DNA of 64,000 nucleotides from Glandiceps talaboti (taxonomy: Eukaryota; Hemichordata; Enteropneusta; Spengelidae), in the NCBI RefSeq assembly GCF_964340395.1, contig NC_135554.1, forward strand, positions 2,475,001 to 2,539,000, written 5' to 3'. Shown piece after piece: positions 22,001 to 31,244 of this stretch. Within the stretch, counting starts at the first letter, position 1, and the number at the start of each line of letters is the position of its first letter. The translations under genes were made by a program, and so were the position numbers. Below the pieces are notes generated by a model. That model searched no databases. It was given only the letters and a program-made list of their open reading frames with translations, and had not been told where the DNA came from.

Positions 22001-24449
22001 GACCCCTCGAATACTTGACTTCTATGTGACTGAACGCAACATGATTTAAAAGAATTTACTGGCAAGAAATATATACTTTTGCAGGAAATGGCTGCATTTC
22101 AATAACCAACCTCTTTGGCCAACTTTGTGTATGTCCCAGTTGACATGTCACCTTTGAGCCAGGTTTGAAAGAAATTGGATACGGCATGTCTGAGAAATGA
22201 TGTATTATGCACAGACAGATGCATGCAGGCATGGACAAAAACGGTGGGTGGATCCCATTCTAATAGTCCCCTTTGAGAGACTAATGATTCATTTTAGGAG
22301 TGATTAGAATATCAAGATTGCAAAATAAGAAACTTACTTGTCCTCTTCTTTTAATAACATTCTAAGCTAGCTTTCTTCATTGTTCCTGGGTGTGATCTAA
22401 AAAATAAGGCAAAGACATTATCAAATAAACTGAAAAGAAATAACATACCTCTCAGACTCATATATACACACTTGCTCTCATAATTTTATATCAATCCCAT
22501 GTCAGAAAAAATCAGAGTAAATCTAAGGAAACGTGGTCAATAGGCCTATATATATAGATAGAAGTAGTGGTACAGTGTTCTCCACCAAGAGTTTTAGCAG
22601 GGCGTGGCACCCTGCTATCCACACCTGGCATCCTCCTATTGACGCCAAGCGCCATGTTTTGATGTTTATTTGACCAAACCCTCTAAGCACACAAATGCCG
22701 AAAAAACATTATCAAATAAATTGTACAGAAATATATAGGTATTTACTTTTGATATTCTTTTCCTTTAGACTTTCTTCAGTAGTGTTTTCTTCAATGTTGA
22801 GTCAATTGTGTTACCTGAGTAGAGAGAAGTGAAATACAGATTTACATGGATTATTTATATCTATGGTGATCCAACAATGGTGTTTTCAGATCAATAAAAA
22901 AATATTTTGGCTCTCATAACCATCACTTTCCCTCTACACAATCTTTGATAAAGCCATCCAGTGAGAAAAAAATTCTTCACGACTTAGAAAATCATACATT
23001 TTGAAGAGACTGTAAGACTTGAAACTTACTATCTTCTTTATCTTCTGATAACTTTTTTCTTGAGCTTCCTTCATTAATTCTTGTGATACAAGTTCCTGGG
23101 GGTCTGAGCATGATCTGGAATACAAGCACAAACTGCTTGTTTTATGAACTGAACAAGTCTTCATAGAAGACCCCCCCCCCCCTCCCTCCAAATACATTTG
23201 TACTTTACTTCTATGTGACAGAATGGAGATTTAGAAGAACTTGGCTACAAATATGGCTGCCTTTCAATAGAAATTACATTAGCACCAAAAACAATGTCTA
23301 ATTCTTTTCTTCACATTACTTGTAAACATGATTTAAAAGAAATTGACAATGTGTAAACACTACAATGTGTGTGATAGGCAGGAATTAACAATTTGTAAAT
23401 ACTACAATGTGTCTGTGATAGGTAGGAATTGGCTGGATTTTGATAATTGGCCCTGAAGGTCAAGGTCTCCAAACATAGCTTGAATCTGATAATATGGGGG
23501 TAGAACATTTGAATGAAGTGTCATGGGTATTGCAGTTTTTGAGTTATGCAGTGTTTATTTTTAACTACAAATATTGCCGCCTGAGAAATGATGTACTACA
23601 CACAGACAGACGCATGCAGGCATGGACAAAAAAGGTGGGTGGAGCCCATTGGAATAGTCCCCCTTTGAGAGACTAATGATTGAGTGTATCAGAACATCAA
23701 GATTGCAAAATAAGAAACTTACTTGTCCTCTTTCTTTTAATAACATTCTTCGCTAGCTTTCTTCATCATTCCTGGGTGGGATTGAAAAATAAGGTAAACA
23801 CATTATCAAATAAACTGAATAGAAATAATATATAGATACATACCTCTCATATTTTTTTCTTTTAATAAAGTTTCTTCAGCAGCATCCTTCTTCATCAACG
23901 ATGACTCAATTGTGTTACCTGAGAGGAGAAAAGAAATACTGCATTCCATGGTTTATTTAAATGTATGGTGATCTAACAACGGGTTATTCAGATATATAAA
24001 TATACAAAAGATTTTGGGTCTCTCAACCATCATTTTCCGACTACACAAGCCTCAATAAAACATGTACTGAGAAAACATTTTTTCATGACTGACAAAAACA
24101 TAAAATTTGAAAGGACTCAAAGATTTGAAACTTACTTATATGCTTCCTCTTCTAATAACTTCATCAGCTTTTCCAGTGATCTGAAAAAAACGAGGAAAAA
24201 ACCTTATTAAATAATGAACAAAATTATATAGGTACTTGCCTTTGATATTCTTTTTCTTGAAATCTTTCAGCGGTAGAGTCCTTCTTCATTGTTATCTATG
24301 TAGAGAAAAAGAGAAAAAGAGAAAAAGAGATTTATATGGGTGTTAACAAGTAAAGCCATGGCTTTACTCAAACAAGACTTACCTTCTTTATAAGACTGCA
24401 GATAATCAGATTCGCTGCACTGCATCTGTTCATCGAAAATAGCTTGCAT
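18854..24449 (-). CDS. Multi-micro-exon gene of unknown function (model)
   Basis: Minus-strand locus with at least 13 exon-like segments, nearly all bounded by a pyrimidine-rich tract + AG and by GTAAGT-class donors. In transcript order: 24383-24449, 24240-24295, 24136-24180, 23844-23918, 23723-23771, 23030-23114, 22747-22814, 22338-22385, 20584-20640, 20364-20416, 19972-20074, 19509-19576, and terminal 18854-19042. The internal pieces encode short Lys/Glu/Leu-rich peptides with recurring E-S-Y-Q or E-E-x-Y cores followed by Lys/Arg runs, as in a coiled-coil array. 24240-24295, 24136-24180, 23030-23114, 19509-19576 and 19042 onward join in a consistent reading phase (0-2, 2-2, 2-0, 0-2). Others are in a different phase or broken, suggesting alternative or dying cassettes. 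I do not recognise the family; the protein is probably cytoplasmic or nuclear, with no signal peptide or membrane segment seen. Confidence 0.5.
19509..19576 (-). CDS. Cassette exon, ELKKKSEENRMK type
   Basis: 68 nt between GGTATTTCAG and GTAAGTTTG. Phase 0 entry is open throughout (QEFVLLELKKKSEENRMK). It resembles the exon at 23,030-23,114 (QELVSQELMKEAQEKSYQ), including the conserved ATC at the exon start and the shared QE(F/L)V. Confidence 0.5.
19972..20074 (-). CDS. Cassette exon, KKSYYQRKKRK type
   Basis: 103 nt. The acceptor is CTTGTTTTTAG; the donor GTATTT is weak. The open frame includes DFKAVKKSYYQRKKRKA, matching the S-Y-Q plus basic run of the sibling exons. The intron sequence beyond the donor (19,797-19,960) is homologous to intron sequence at 22,860-23,020 and 23,963-24,120, showing block duplication. 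Confidence 0.45.
20364..20416 (-). CDS. Cassette exon, TESYQTRSRR type
   Basis: 53 nt between TTTGTTTCCAG and GTAAGTTTCC. Phase 0 frame open (MKNMTESYQTRSRR). A sister of 20,584-20,640 by its E-S-Y-Q-T-R core and by the flanking ACAAACTTTGATGAGATT intron sequence. Confidence 0.5.
20584..20640 (-). CDS. Cassette exon, EESYQTRRRRHK type
   Basis: 57 nt (19 codons, phase-neutral) from acceptor AATATGACCAG, or 87 nt from the more upstream TTTACAG, which would bring in a stop. Donor GTAAGTGTC. The frame reads IEEEYAIEESYQTRRRRHK. Confidence 0.45.
20930..21967 (+). mobile_element. Hairpin-ended element with 151-bp internal repeats, copy 1
   Basis: The 5' end ACAAGTCATTGAGAATGACA (a palindromic GTCATTGAGAATGAC) is followed by TAGTCCCCG. 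The 3' end is AAGTCCCCG..TCCGGACTTCGTCCG..CGGGGACTAA, a nested hairpin whose outer stem pairs with the 5' TAGTCCCCG type. Inside are about five units of a 151-bp repeat and a (GGAC)n tract (21,893-21,918). Both ends are repeated, in inverse, at 55,180-55,860. It lies in an intron of the micro-exon gene. Architecture (short subterminal repeat, 3' palindrome, internal tandem repeats, no coding) resembles Helentron-related HINE/pearl elements; that assignment is inference. Confidence 0.65.
22030..22295 (+). repeat. Dispersed repeat in duplicated block (pair 1)
   Basis: Contains GAGAAATGATGTATTATGCA, CAGACAGATGCATGCAGGCA and ends near AATAGTCCCCTTTGAGAGAC. The same order recurs at 23,580-23,690, each time about 50-100 bp before a homologous cassette exon. 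It marks the unit of segmental duplication. Confidence 0.7.
22338..22385 (-). pseudogene. Cassette exon with stop codon
   Basis: 48 nt between a CACACCCAG acceptor and GTAAGTTTCTT. It is about 90 percent identical to 23,723-23,771. The frame homologous to the intact S-Y-Q exons has TAA where those have CAA (ECY*KK), and the other frames also stop. It is either a decayed cassette or one that terminates the protein when included. Confidence 0.45.
22747..22814 (-). pseudogene. Cassette exon with frameshift
   Basis: 68 nt, homologous to the intact 75-nt exon at 23,844-23,918 (both start GTAACACAATTGA after CTCAG). Loss of 7 nt changes the frame, and it stops at TAA in the homologous phase. The acceptor is intact; the donor GTAAAT is weaker. 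Confidence 0.45.
23030..23114 (-). CDS. Cassette exon, ELMKEAQEKSYQKIKK type
   Basis: 85 nt between GTATTCCAG and GTAAGTTTCAAG. Entered in phase 2 it reads SDPQELVSQELMKEAQEKSYQKIKKI, a strongly helical, charged peptide. This fits directly after 24,136-24,180 and directly before 19,509-19,576. It is the best coding-like cassette of the locus. Confidence 0.55.
23580..23690 (+). repeat. Dispersed repeat in duplicated block (pair 2)
   Basis: Second copy of the 22,185-22,290 sequence (GAGAAATGATGTACTACACA..GACGCATGCAGGCATGGAC..AATAGTCCCCCTTTGAGAGAC). It sits in front of the exon at 23,723-23,771, in the same relation as copy 1 to 22,338-22,385. Confidence 0.75.
23723..23771 (-). pseudogene. Cassette exon with stop codon, sister of 22338-22385
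   Basis: 49 nt. Acceptor tract TTTTTCAATCCCACCCAG, donor GTAAGTTTCTT. In the phase left by 23,844-23,918 it reads MMKKASEECY and then TAA. The TAA is shared with its sister copy, so it predates that duplication. Confidence 0.45.
23844..23918 (-). CDS. Cassette exon, MKKDAAEETLLKEKNMR type
   Basis: 75 nt, phase 1-1 (removal or inclusion keeps the frame). Acceptor CTCCTCTCAG, donor GTATGT. Open: NTIESSLMKKDAAEETLLKE then KNMR. It is the only cassette that continues the phase of the presumed first exon (24,383-24,449). Confidence 0.55.
24136..24180 (-). CDS. Cassette exon, LEKLMKLLEEEAYK type
   Basis: 45 nt, phase 2-2. Acceptor CGTTTTTTTCAG, donor GTAAGTTTC. Reads SLEKLMKLLEEEAYK, with Leu spacing of a coiled coil. 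It joins in phase to 24,240-24,295 upstream and 23,030-23,114 downstream. Confidence 0.55.
   Translation of the reverse strand: MTGKADEVIRRGSI
24240..24295 (-). CDS. Cassette exon with GC donor
   Basis: 56 nt. Acceptor TTTTTCTCTACATAG. The donor is AG|GCAAGT, a good match to the minor GC-AG intron class. In phase 0 it reads ITMKKDSTAERFQEKEYQR, clearly related to the exon at 23,844-23,918 (MKKDAAEETLLKEK). The phase does not match the exon at 24,383-24,449, so a different upstream exon or start would be needed. Confidence 0.5.
24383..24449 (-). CDS. Probable 5'-most coding exon of the micro-exon gene
   Basis: ATG at 24,449 reads MQAIFDEQMQCSESDYLQSY then KE, and leaves through a consensus donor (GAAG|GTAAGT) in phase 1. 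An in-frame TAA lies about 45 nt upstream, and a TATAG acceptor-like site at about 24,477 means it could instead be an internal exon. Gene direction and first-exon status are inferred. Confidence 0.5.
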
Positions 24450-24479
24450 AGTGGCTTGCAGTTTATAACTGACCACTAT

Positions 24480-25175
24480 AGCAAGACATATTTACATGTA
24501 GAACAGATAGAAAAATCATTCAAGATTTCTGTGAACCAATAAGGTTTTAGCAGTTTGCAACCAAGTAACACCACATGTTTGATCAGTTTACAAACTATAC
24601 GCAATTGTGCACGCGTGGTAATCTGCAGGTTACATACGCTGATGACAGCCATTGACCAAAGCGTGTAGTCACTGCTTGGCCAATGACCATCTGATTATGA
24701 CGATTTGGTGGATGTCCAATCTTCAGTCCAGTATTCCTCTTCTAGCCAGTGTATGATAACTGACTTGGTGAACTTCAATTCCGAGAGATGTCTTCTGCAG
24801 TTATGACAGTAGTCTGGTACATGTGATGTACTTTTAATAGTTATCACAGATTACTACCATTATCAGAGTACTGGTATCCATTGTTGTCATCTAGGGGATA
24901 TCCTCATAACATACATCCAGGGGTAACATGCTACACTTCCATGTTACAACTCTTCATTTTAACTTTAGTTCAAACAGGTTGTAACCCAGTGGGCTGGTTC
25001 TTCTTGTCCTTTCAATCACCTTGATATTTTTCTTTTCACACATTTTATAATGTGTCCTATTGATCACTACTTCACTTTCTTTTATACAGGTTGCTGTGAA
25101 TCTTCTATATGTATTTGTTTTGCTCAGACATCATTTATTGTGTCATTTCTGCCACTCCTCCTTTGTCCAGTGTTC
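24480..25175. other. Upstream flank of the micro-exon gene
   Basis: Unique sequence without a recognisable gene. If 24,383-24,449 is the first exon, the promoter should be here, but I see no clear core promoter element. Degenerate pieces of the following satellite start near 25,190. Confidence 0.35.
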
Positions 25176-25179
25176 TTGT

Positions 25180-28100
25180 CCTGTGTCGCCTATTAGCCTG
25201 TTTGTAAGGTTGACACTATGTCCGTTGCATATCAGTGTCCTGTTTATTTACATGTCGTTTTACATCGCCACGTCTGTGTTTCGCACTGTGACCTGTTTTT
25301 TAATGTCCTTTTATATCGCAATTGTCTCTGTTTTCAACGTGTCCTCTCACTTGCCACTTTTCTTGTTTCACACTGTGGCCCGTTTCATTTTGTGTCCACA
25401 CTAATGTGCCAGTTTCACACTGTAGACTTCTTTTTTAATGTCCTTTTATATTGCCATTGTCTCTGTTTTCAACATGTCTTCTCACTTGCCACTTTTTTTC
25501 GCACTGTGACCCGTTTCATTTTATGTCCACACTAATGTGCCAGTTTCGCACTGTAGACTGTTTTAAAGGTCCTTTTATATCACCACTGTCTCTGTTTTCA
25601 ACGTGTCCTCTCACTTGCCACTTTCCTTGTTTCGCACTGTGGCCCGTTTGATTTTACGTCCACACTAATGTGCCAGTTTCGCACTGTCGACTGTTTTTAA
25701 TGTCTTTTTATATCGCCATTGTCTGTTTTCAACATGTCCTCTCACTTGCCACTTTTCTTGTTTCGCACGGTGGCCTGTTTCATTTTGTGTCCACACTAAT
25801 GTGCCAGTTTCGCACTGTAGACTGTTTCTTAATGTCCATTTATATCACCATTGTCTGTTTTCAACATGTCCTCTCACTTGCCACTTTTCTTGTTTCACAC
25901 TGTGGCCCGTTTCATTTTGTGTCCACACTAATGTGCCAGTTTCGCACTGTAGACTTCTTTTTTAATGTCCTTTTATATTGCCATTGTCTCTGTTTTCAAC
26001 ATGTCCTCTCACTTGCCACTTTTTTTCGCACTGTGACCTGTTTCATTTTATGTCCACACTAATGTGCCAGTTTCGCACTGTAGACTATTTTAAAGGTCCT
26101 TTTATATCACCACTGTCTTTGTTTTCAACGTGTCCTCTCACTTGCCACTTTCCTTGTTTCGCACTGTGGCCCGTTTGATTTTACGTCCACACTAATGTGC
26201 CAGTTTCGCACTGTCGACTGTTTTTTAATGTCTTAAAATTTTTATATCGCCATTGTCTGTTTTCAACGTGTCCTCTCACTTGCCACTTTTCTTGTTTCGC
26301 ACGGTGGCCTGTTTCATTTTGTGTCCACACTAATGTGCCAGTTTTGCACTGTGAACTGTTTTTTAATGTCCTTTTATATTGCCATTGTCTCTGTTTTCAA
26401 CGTGTCCTCTCACTTGCCACTTTTCTTGTTTCGCATTGTGGCCTGTTTTATTTTGTGTCCACACTAATGTGCCAGTTTTGCACTGTGAACTGTTTTTTAA
26501 TGTCCTTTTATATTGCCATTGTCTCTGTTTTCAACGTGTCCTCTCACTTGCCACTTTTCTTGTTTCACACTGTGGCCCGTTTCATTTTGTGTCCACACTA
26601 ATGTGCCAGTTTCGCACTGTAGACTTGTTTTTTAATGTCCTTTTATATTGCCATTGTCTCTGTTTTCAACATGTCCTCTCACTTGCCACTTTTTTTCGCA
26701 CTGTGGCCTGTTTCATTTTATGTCCACACTCATGTGCCAGTTTCGCACTGTAGACTGTTTTAAGGTCCTTTTATATCACCACTGTCTCTGTTTTCAACGT
26801 GCCCTCTCACTTGCCACTTTCCTTGTTTCGCACTGTGGCCCGTTTGATTTTACGTCCACACTAATGTGCCAGTTTCGCACTGTCGACTGTTTTTAATGTC
26901 TTTTTATTTAACCTCTGTCTGTTTTCAACAAGTCCTCTCACTTGCCACTTTACTTGTTTCGCACGGTGGCCTGTTTTATTTTTTATCCACACTAATGTGC
27001 CAATTTTCACACTGTGAACTGTTTTTAATATCCTTTTACATCGCCATTGTCTATTTTCAACGTGTCCTCTCACTTGCCACTTTTCTTGTTTCGCACGGTG
27101 GCCTGTTTCATTTTATGTCCACACTAGTGTGCCAGTTTCGCACTGTAGACTGGATTTAAGGTCCTTTTATATCACCACTGTCTCTGTTTTCAACATGTCC
27201 TCTCACTTGCCACTTTACTTGTTTCGCACGGTGGCCTGTTTTATTTTTTATCCACACTAATGTGCCAATTTTCACACTGTGAACTGTTTTTAATATACTT
27301 TTACATCGCCATTGTCTATTTTCAACATGTCCTCTCACTTGCCACTTTTCTTGTTTCGCACGGTGGCCTGTTTCATTTTATGTCCACACTAGTGTGCCAG
27401 TTTCGCACTGTAGACTGGATTTAAGGTCCTTTTATATCACCACTGTCTCTGTTTTCAACATGTCCTCTCACTTGCCACTTTTCTTGTTTCGCACTGTGGC
27501 CTGTTTCGTTTTATGTCCACACTAATGTGCCAGTTTCGCACTGTCGACTGTTTTTAATGTCTTTTTATATCGCCATTGTCTGTTTTCAACATATCCTCTC
27601 ACTTGCCACTTTTCTTGTTTCGCACGGTGGCCTGTTTCATTTTGTGTCCACACTAATGTGCCAGTTTTGCACTGTAGACTGTTTCTTAATGTCATTTATA
27701 TCACCATTGTCTGTTTTCAACATGTCCTCTCACTTGCCACTTTCCTTGTTTCGCACTGTGGCCCGTTTGATTTTACGTCCACACTAATGTGCCAGTTTCG
27801 CACTGTCGACTGTTTTTTAATGTCTTAAAATTTTTATATCGCCATTGTCTGTTTTCAACGTGTCCTCTCACTTGCCACTTTTCTTGTTTCGCACGGTGGC
27901 CTGTTTCATTTTGTGTCCACACTAATGTGCCAGTTTTGCACTGTGAACTGTTTTTAATGTCCTTTTATATTGCCATTGTCTCTGTTTTCAACGTGTCCTC
28001 TCACTTGCCACTTTTCTTGTTTCGCATTGTGGCCTGTTTTATTTTGTGTCCACACTAATGTGCCAGTTTTGCACTGTGAACTGTTTTTTAATGTCCTTTT

Positions 28101-29860
28101 ATATTGCCATTGTCTCTGTTTTCAACGTGTCCTCTCACTTGCCACTTTTCTTGTTTTGCACTGTGGCCCGTTTCATTTTGTGTCCACACTAATGTGCCAG
28201 TTTCGCACTGTAGACTTGTTTTTTAATGTCCTTTTATATTGCCATTGTCTCTGTTTTCAACATGTCCTCTCACTTGCCACTTTTTTTCGCACTGTGGCCT
28301 GTTTCATTTTATGTCCACACTCATGTGCCAGTTTCGCACTGTAGACTGTTTTAAGGTCCTTTTATATCACCACTGTCTCTGTTTTCAACGTGCCCTCTCA
28401 CTTGCCACTTTCCTTGTTTCGCACTGTGACCCGTTTGATTTTACGTCCACACTAATGTGCCAGTTTCGCACTGTCGACTGTTTTTAATGTCTTTTTATTT
28501 AACCTCTGTCTGTTTTCAACGTGTCCTCTCACTTGCCACTTTTCTTGTTTCGCACGGTGGCCTGTTTCATTTTATGTCCACACTAGTGTGCCAGTTTCGC
28601 ACTGTAGACTGGATTTAAGGTCCTTTTATATCACCACTGTCTCTGTTTTCAACATGTCCTCTCACTTGCCACTTTTCTTGTTTCGCACTGTGGCCTGTTT
28701 CGTTTTATGTCCACACTAATGTGCCTGTTTCGCACTGTGAACTGTTTTTAATGTCCTTTTATATCACCACTTTCTCTGTTTTCAATATGTCCTCTCACTT
28801 GCCACTTTTCATTTTTTGCACTGTGGCCTGTTTTATTTTTTATCCACACTAATGTGCCAGTTTCGCACTGTGTACTGTTTTTTAATGTCTTTTTATATCA
28901 CCACTGTCTCTGTTTTCAACGTGTCCTCTCACTTGCCACTTTTCTTGTTTCGCACTGTGGCCCATTTCATTTTATGACCACACTAATGTGCCAGTTTCGC
29001 ACTGTGGACTGTTTTTTAATGTCTTTTTATATCACCACTGTCTCTGTTTTCAACGTGTCCTCTCACTTGCCACTTTTCTTGTTTCGCACTGTGGCCCGTT
29101 TCATTTTATGTCCACACTAATGTGCCAGTTTCGCACTGTGAACTGTTTTTTAATGTCCTTTTATATCGCCATTGTCTCTGTTTTCAACGTGTCCTCTCAC
29201 TTGCCACTTTTCTTGTTTCGCACTGTGATGTTTTATTTTTTGTCTACACTAATGTGCCAGTTTCGCACTGTGAACTGTTTTTAATGTCCTTTTACATCGC
29301 CATTGTCTCTGTTTTCAACATGTCCTCTCACTTGCCACTTTTCTTGTTTCGCACTGTGGCCCGTTTCATTTTATGTCCACACTAATGAGCCAGTTTCGCA
29401 CTGTGGACTGTTTTGTAATGTCTTTTTATATAAGCACTGTCTGTTTTCAACGTGTCCTCTCAATTGCCACTTTTCCTGTTTCGCACTGTGGCCCATTTCA
29501 TTTTGTGTCCACACTAATGTGCCAGTTTTGCACTTGTAGACTTGTTTTTAATGTCCTTTTATATTACCATTGTCTCTGTTTTCAACATGTCCTCTCACTT
29601 GCCACTTTCTTGTTTCGCACTGTGGCCTGTTTCATTTTATGTCCACACTCATGTGCCAGTTTCGCACTGTGGACTGTTTTTTAATGTCTATGCATATAAC
29701 CACTGTCTGTTTTCAACGTGTCCTCTCACTTGCCACTTTTCTTGTTTCAAACTGTGGCCCGTTTCATTTTGTGTCCACACTAATGTGCCAGTTTCGCACT
29801 GTAGACTTGTTTTTTAATGTCCTTTTTTATATCACCTCGGTGTCTGTTTAACACCTTGGC
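25180..29860 (+). repeat. 134-bp satellite with higher-order structure
   Basis: About 35 tandem copies of a 134-bp unit, for example TGCCAGTTTCGCACTGTAGA .. GTCTCTGTTTTCAACGTGTC .. TCTCACTTGCCACTTTTC .. TTTATGTCCACACTAATG. Exact spacing of 134 bp is seen in the right part (28,854, 28,988, 29,122). Deletions make about 125-bp variants. Higher-order repeats are visible: a block at about 26,200-26,900 recurs 1,591 bp downstream (27,790-28,490), a four-unit block recurs at 527 bp (25,451 to 25,978), and a two-unit block at about 265 bp (26,870 to 27,160). The Phe/Cys/Leu-rich frames are satellite translations. Confidence 0.95.
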
Positions 29861-30280
29861 CTGTTTTTAACATTGACACTACATCCATTTCACATCAGTG
29901 TCTAGTTTATTTAAGTGTCCTCTTACCTGCCATTTTCTTGTTTTGGACTGGAGGCGTGCTTTTTACATGTCATTTTATTTCACCACTTTGCTGTTTTCAT
30001 TTTCCATATCAATTTACCCTTGCCATTGTGTACATTTCACAACAGTAGCCTTTTTTTCATCTTGTTTTACCTTTGCCATTGTGACCGTTTCGCACAGGTG
30101 GCCTATTGTTTTTCATCCTTACATGTATATCACAATTGTGTTCTTTTTCACACAGGTTGCATATATTTTTTCACATCTGAGAATTTCGGAAGCACACATT
30201 CCATCCACTTAGTTGAGGTTTCCAAATCTCCTGGTTCATTTCAGCCATCACATTAAGTTTTTTTAAATCTCCGGTTGGCC
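29861..30280 (+). repeat. Decayed edge of the 134-bp satellite
   Basis: Loosely similar phrases (CCATTGTGACCGTTTCGCAC, TTTCACACAGGTTGC) continue for about 350 bp with decreasing similarity. The open frames at 29,898-30,256 are part of this decayed array. Confidence 0.55.
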
Positions 30281-30446
30281 CCACCAGTAGTTACCACATG
30301 TCATCCATCTCTGGAGGATGAAGTTCAAAATCTCCATAGGCATTCACAGAGAAGATCCTTCGCATTAGGATGTTTATGATACCAAATTTATAGTAGGCAC
30401 TAAAGCTACCATCTCTCTGTCCATCCCATTGCAATGATGGACTTCC

Positions 30447-30585
30447 TTACCAAAAGTAGGTAATAGGTGGATGTTTTTTATGTTCTTGTTGTGTTTTAGC
30501 TGCAAGTTCATTAACCTGATCCTGTAACACTTGAATACTTACAGTGCTTGACTGACCAAATGTTTGATTTGCTCTTCTCCCTGTT
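30447..30585 (-). CDS. Exon-like segment, minus strand, followed by open frame after a stop
   Basis: Open frame containing TFGQSSTVSIQVLQDQVNEL then AAKTQQEHKKHPPITYFW, entered from an AG at 30,586-30,587 and ending in TAA (30,447-30,449). A consensus-like donor TTTTG|GTAAGG overlaps the stop, so the exon may leave by splicing instead. Beyond the TAA the same frame stays open for 51 codons to 30,291 with protein-like composition (SLQWDGQRDGSFSAYYKFGI). It joins in phase to the exon at 30,680-30,801. Product not recognised; a helical, charged, probably coiled-coil stretch. Confidence 0.4.
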
Positions 30586-30679
30586 CTTCAGGGGCTGTCA
30601 TCTTTGGGATGAAATTGAAATTTATATGTATTGGTGCATCTGACTACGTCAATATATAGGATGAACGTCATTTTTTTAC

Positions 30680-30801
30680 CTTGTCTGACTACCATCAGGC
30701 AGAACTTGGTTGTTGCTGATTATGTGTGGCGGAGTATACATATATATGGAGTTTGTGTTGTCTTCCATATACACGCTCTTCATATATGTAGTCCATCCTG
30801 C
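30680..30801 (-). CDS. Exon-like segment, minus strand
   Basis: 122 nt between GCTGCTACTTCTCAG and AAG|GTAAAA. Open for 40 codons (begins AGWTTYMKSVYMEDNTNS, ends NNQVLPDGSQT). It leaves in phase 2, and the next segment (30,585 downwards) can be entered in that phase. Unrecognised protein. It could be the upstream part of the micro-exon gene, split off by the satellite, or a separate gene relic. Confidence 0.4.
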
Positions 30802-30809
30802 CTGAGAAG

Positions 30810-31240
30810 TAGCAGCTTACATCAGATTATATAGTCATCAGCTCCTCTCCCCATTCAGGGTGTCCTCAAGGAAGACTCTATAAGCCATAGAGTGATGGCT
30901 TTTTCAGTCACACATTAAAACCTGTTCATACAACATATCTGTATGCATAATCTGAAAGAAAGAAACAAAAATAAATGTCAGTGTTCTGACAAGGTTTAAA
31001 GCGAGTGGAGTCAATATCCCATAGGCTACAACAAAATGGGGACATTTTACCTCAGGATGGCGACAATCATCAGTTGATAATAAACTTAAACTAACTATTT
31101 TTGATATATAATCAACTACCCAGTTATTTAACAATTAAAATTAATACTATGATATATAAGCCTAGTAAACTATTTTTGCAAATATCAGGAGGGGGGGAAT
31201 TCAAATTTCATTATCACCAAAGCAAAGCTGTCTCCCCTAA
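30810..31240. other. Spacer with a weak exon candidate
   Basis: Minus-strand sequence at about 31,051-31,134 (open, ending in GAG|GTAAAA) and at 30,900-30,955 (after TTCTTTCTTTCAG) has splice-like edges. The coding evidence is too thin to call. Confidence 0.3.
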
Positions 31241-31244
31241 CATC

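Noticed and set aside
25060-29851. Phe/Cys/Leu-rich frames that look like secreted or membrane proteins
   Set aside because: They follow the 134-bp satellite period and shift frame from unit to unit. The apparent hydrophobicity comes from T-rich sequence.
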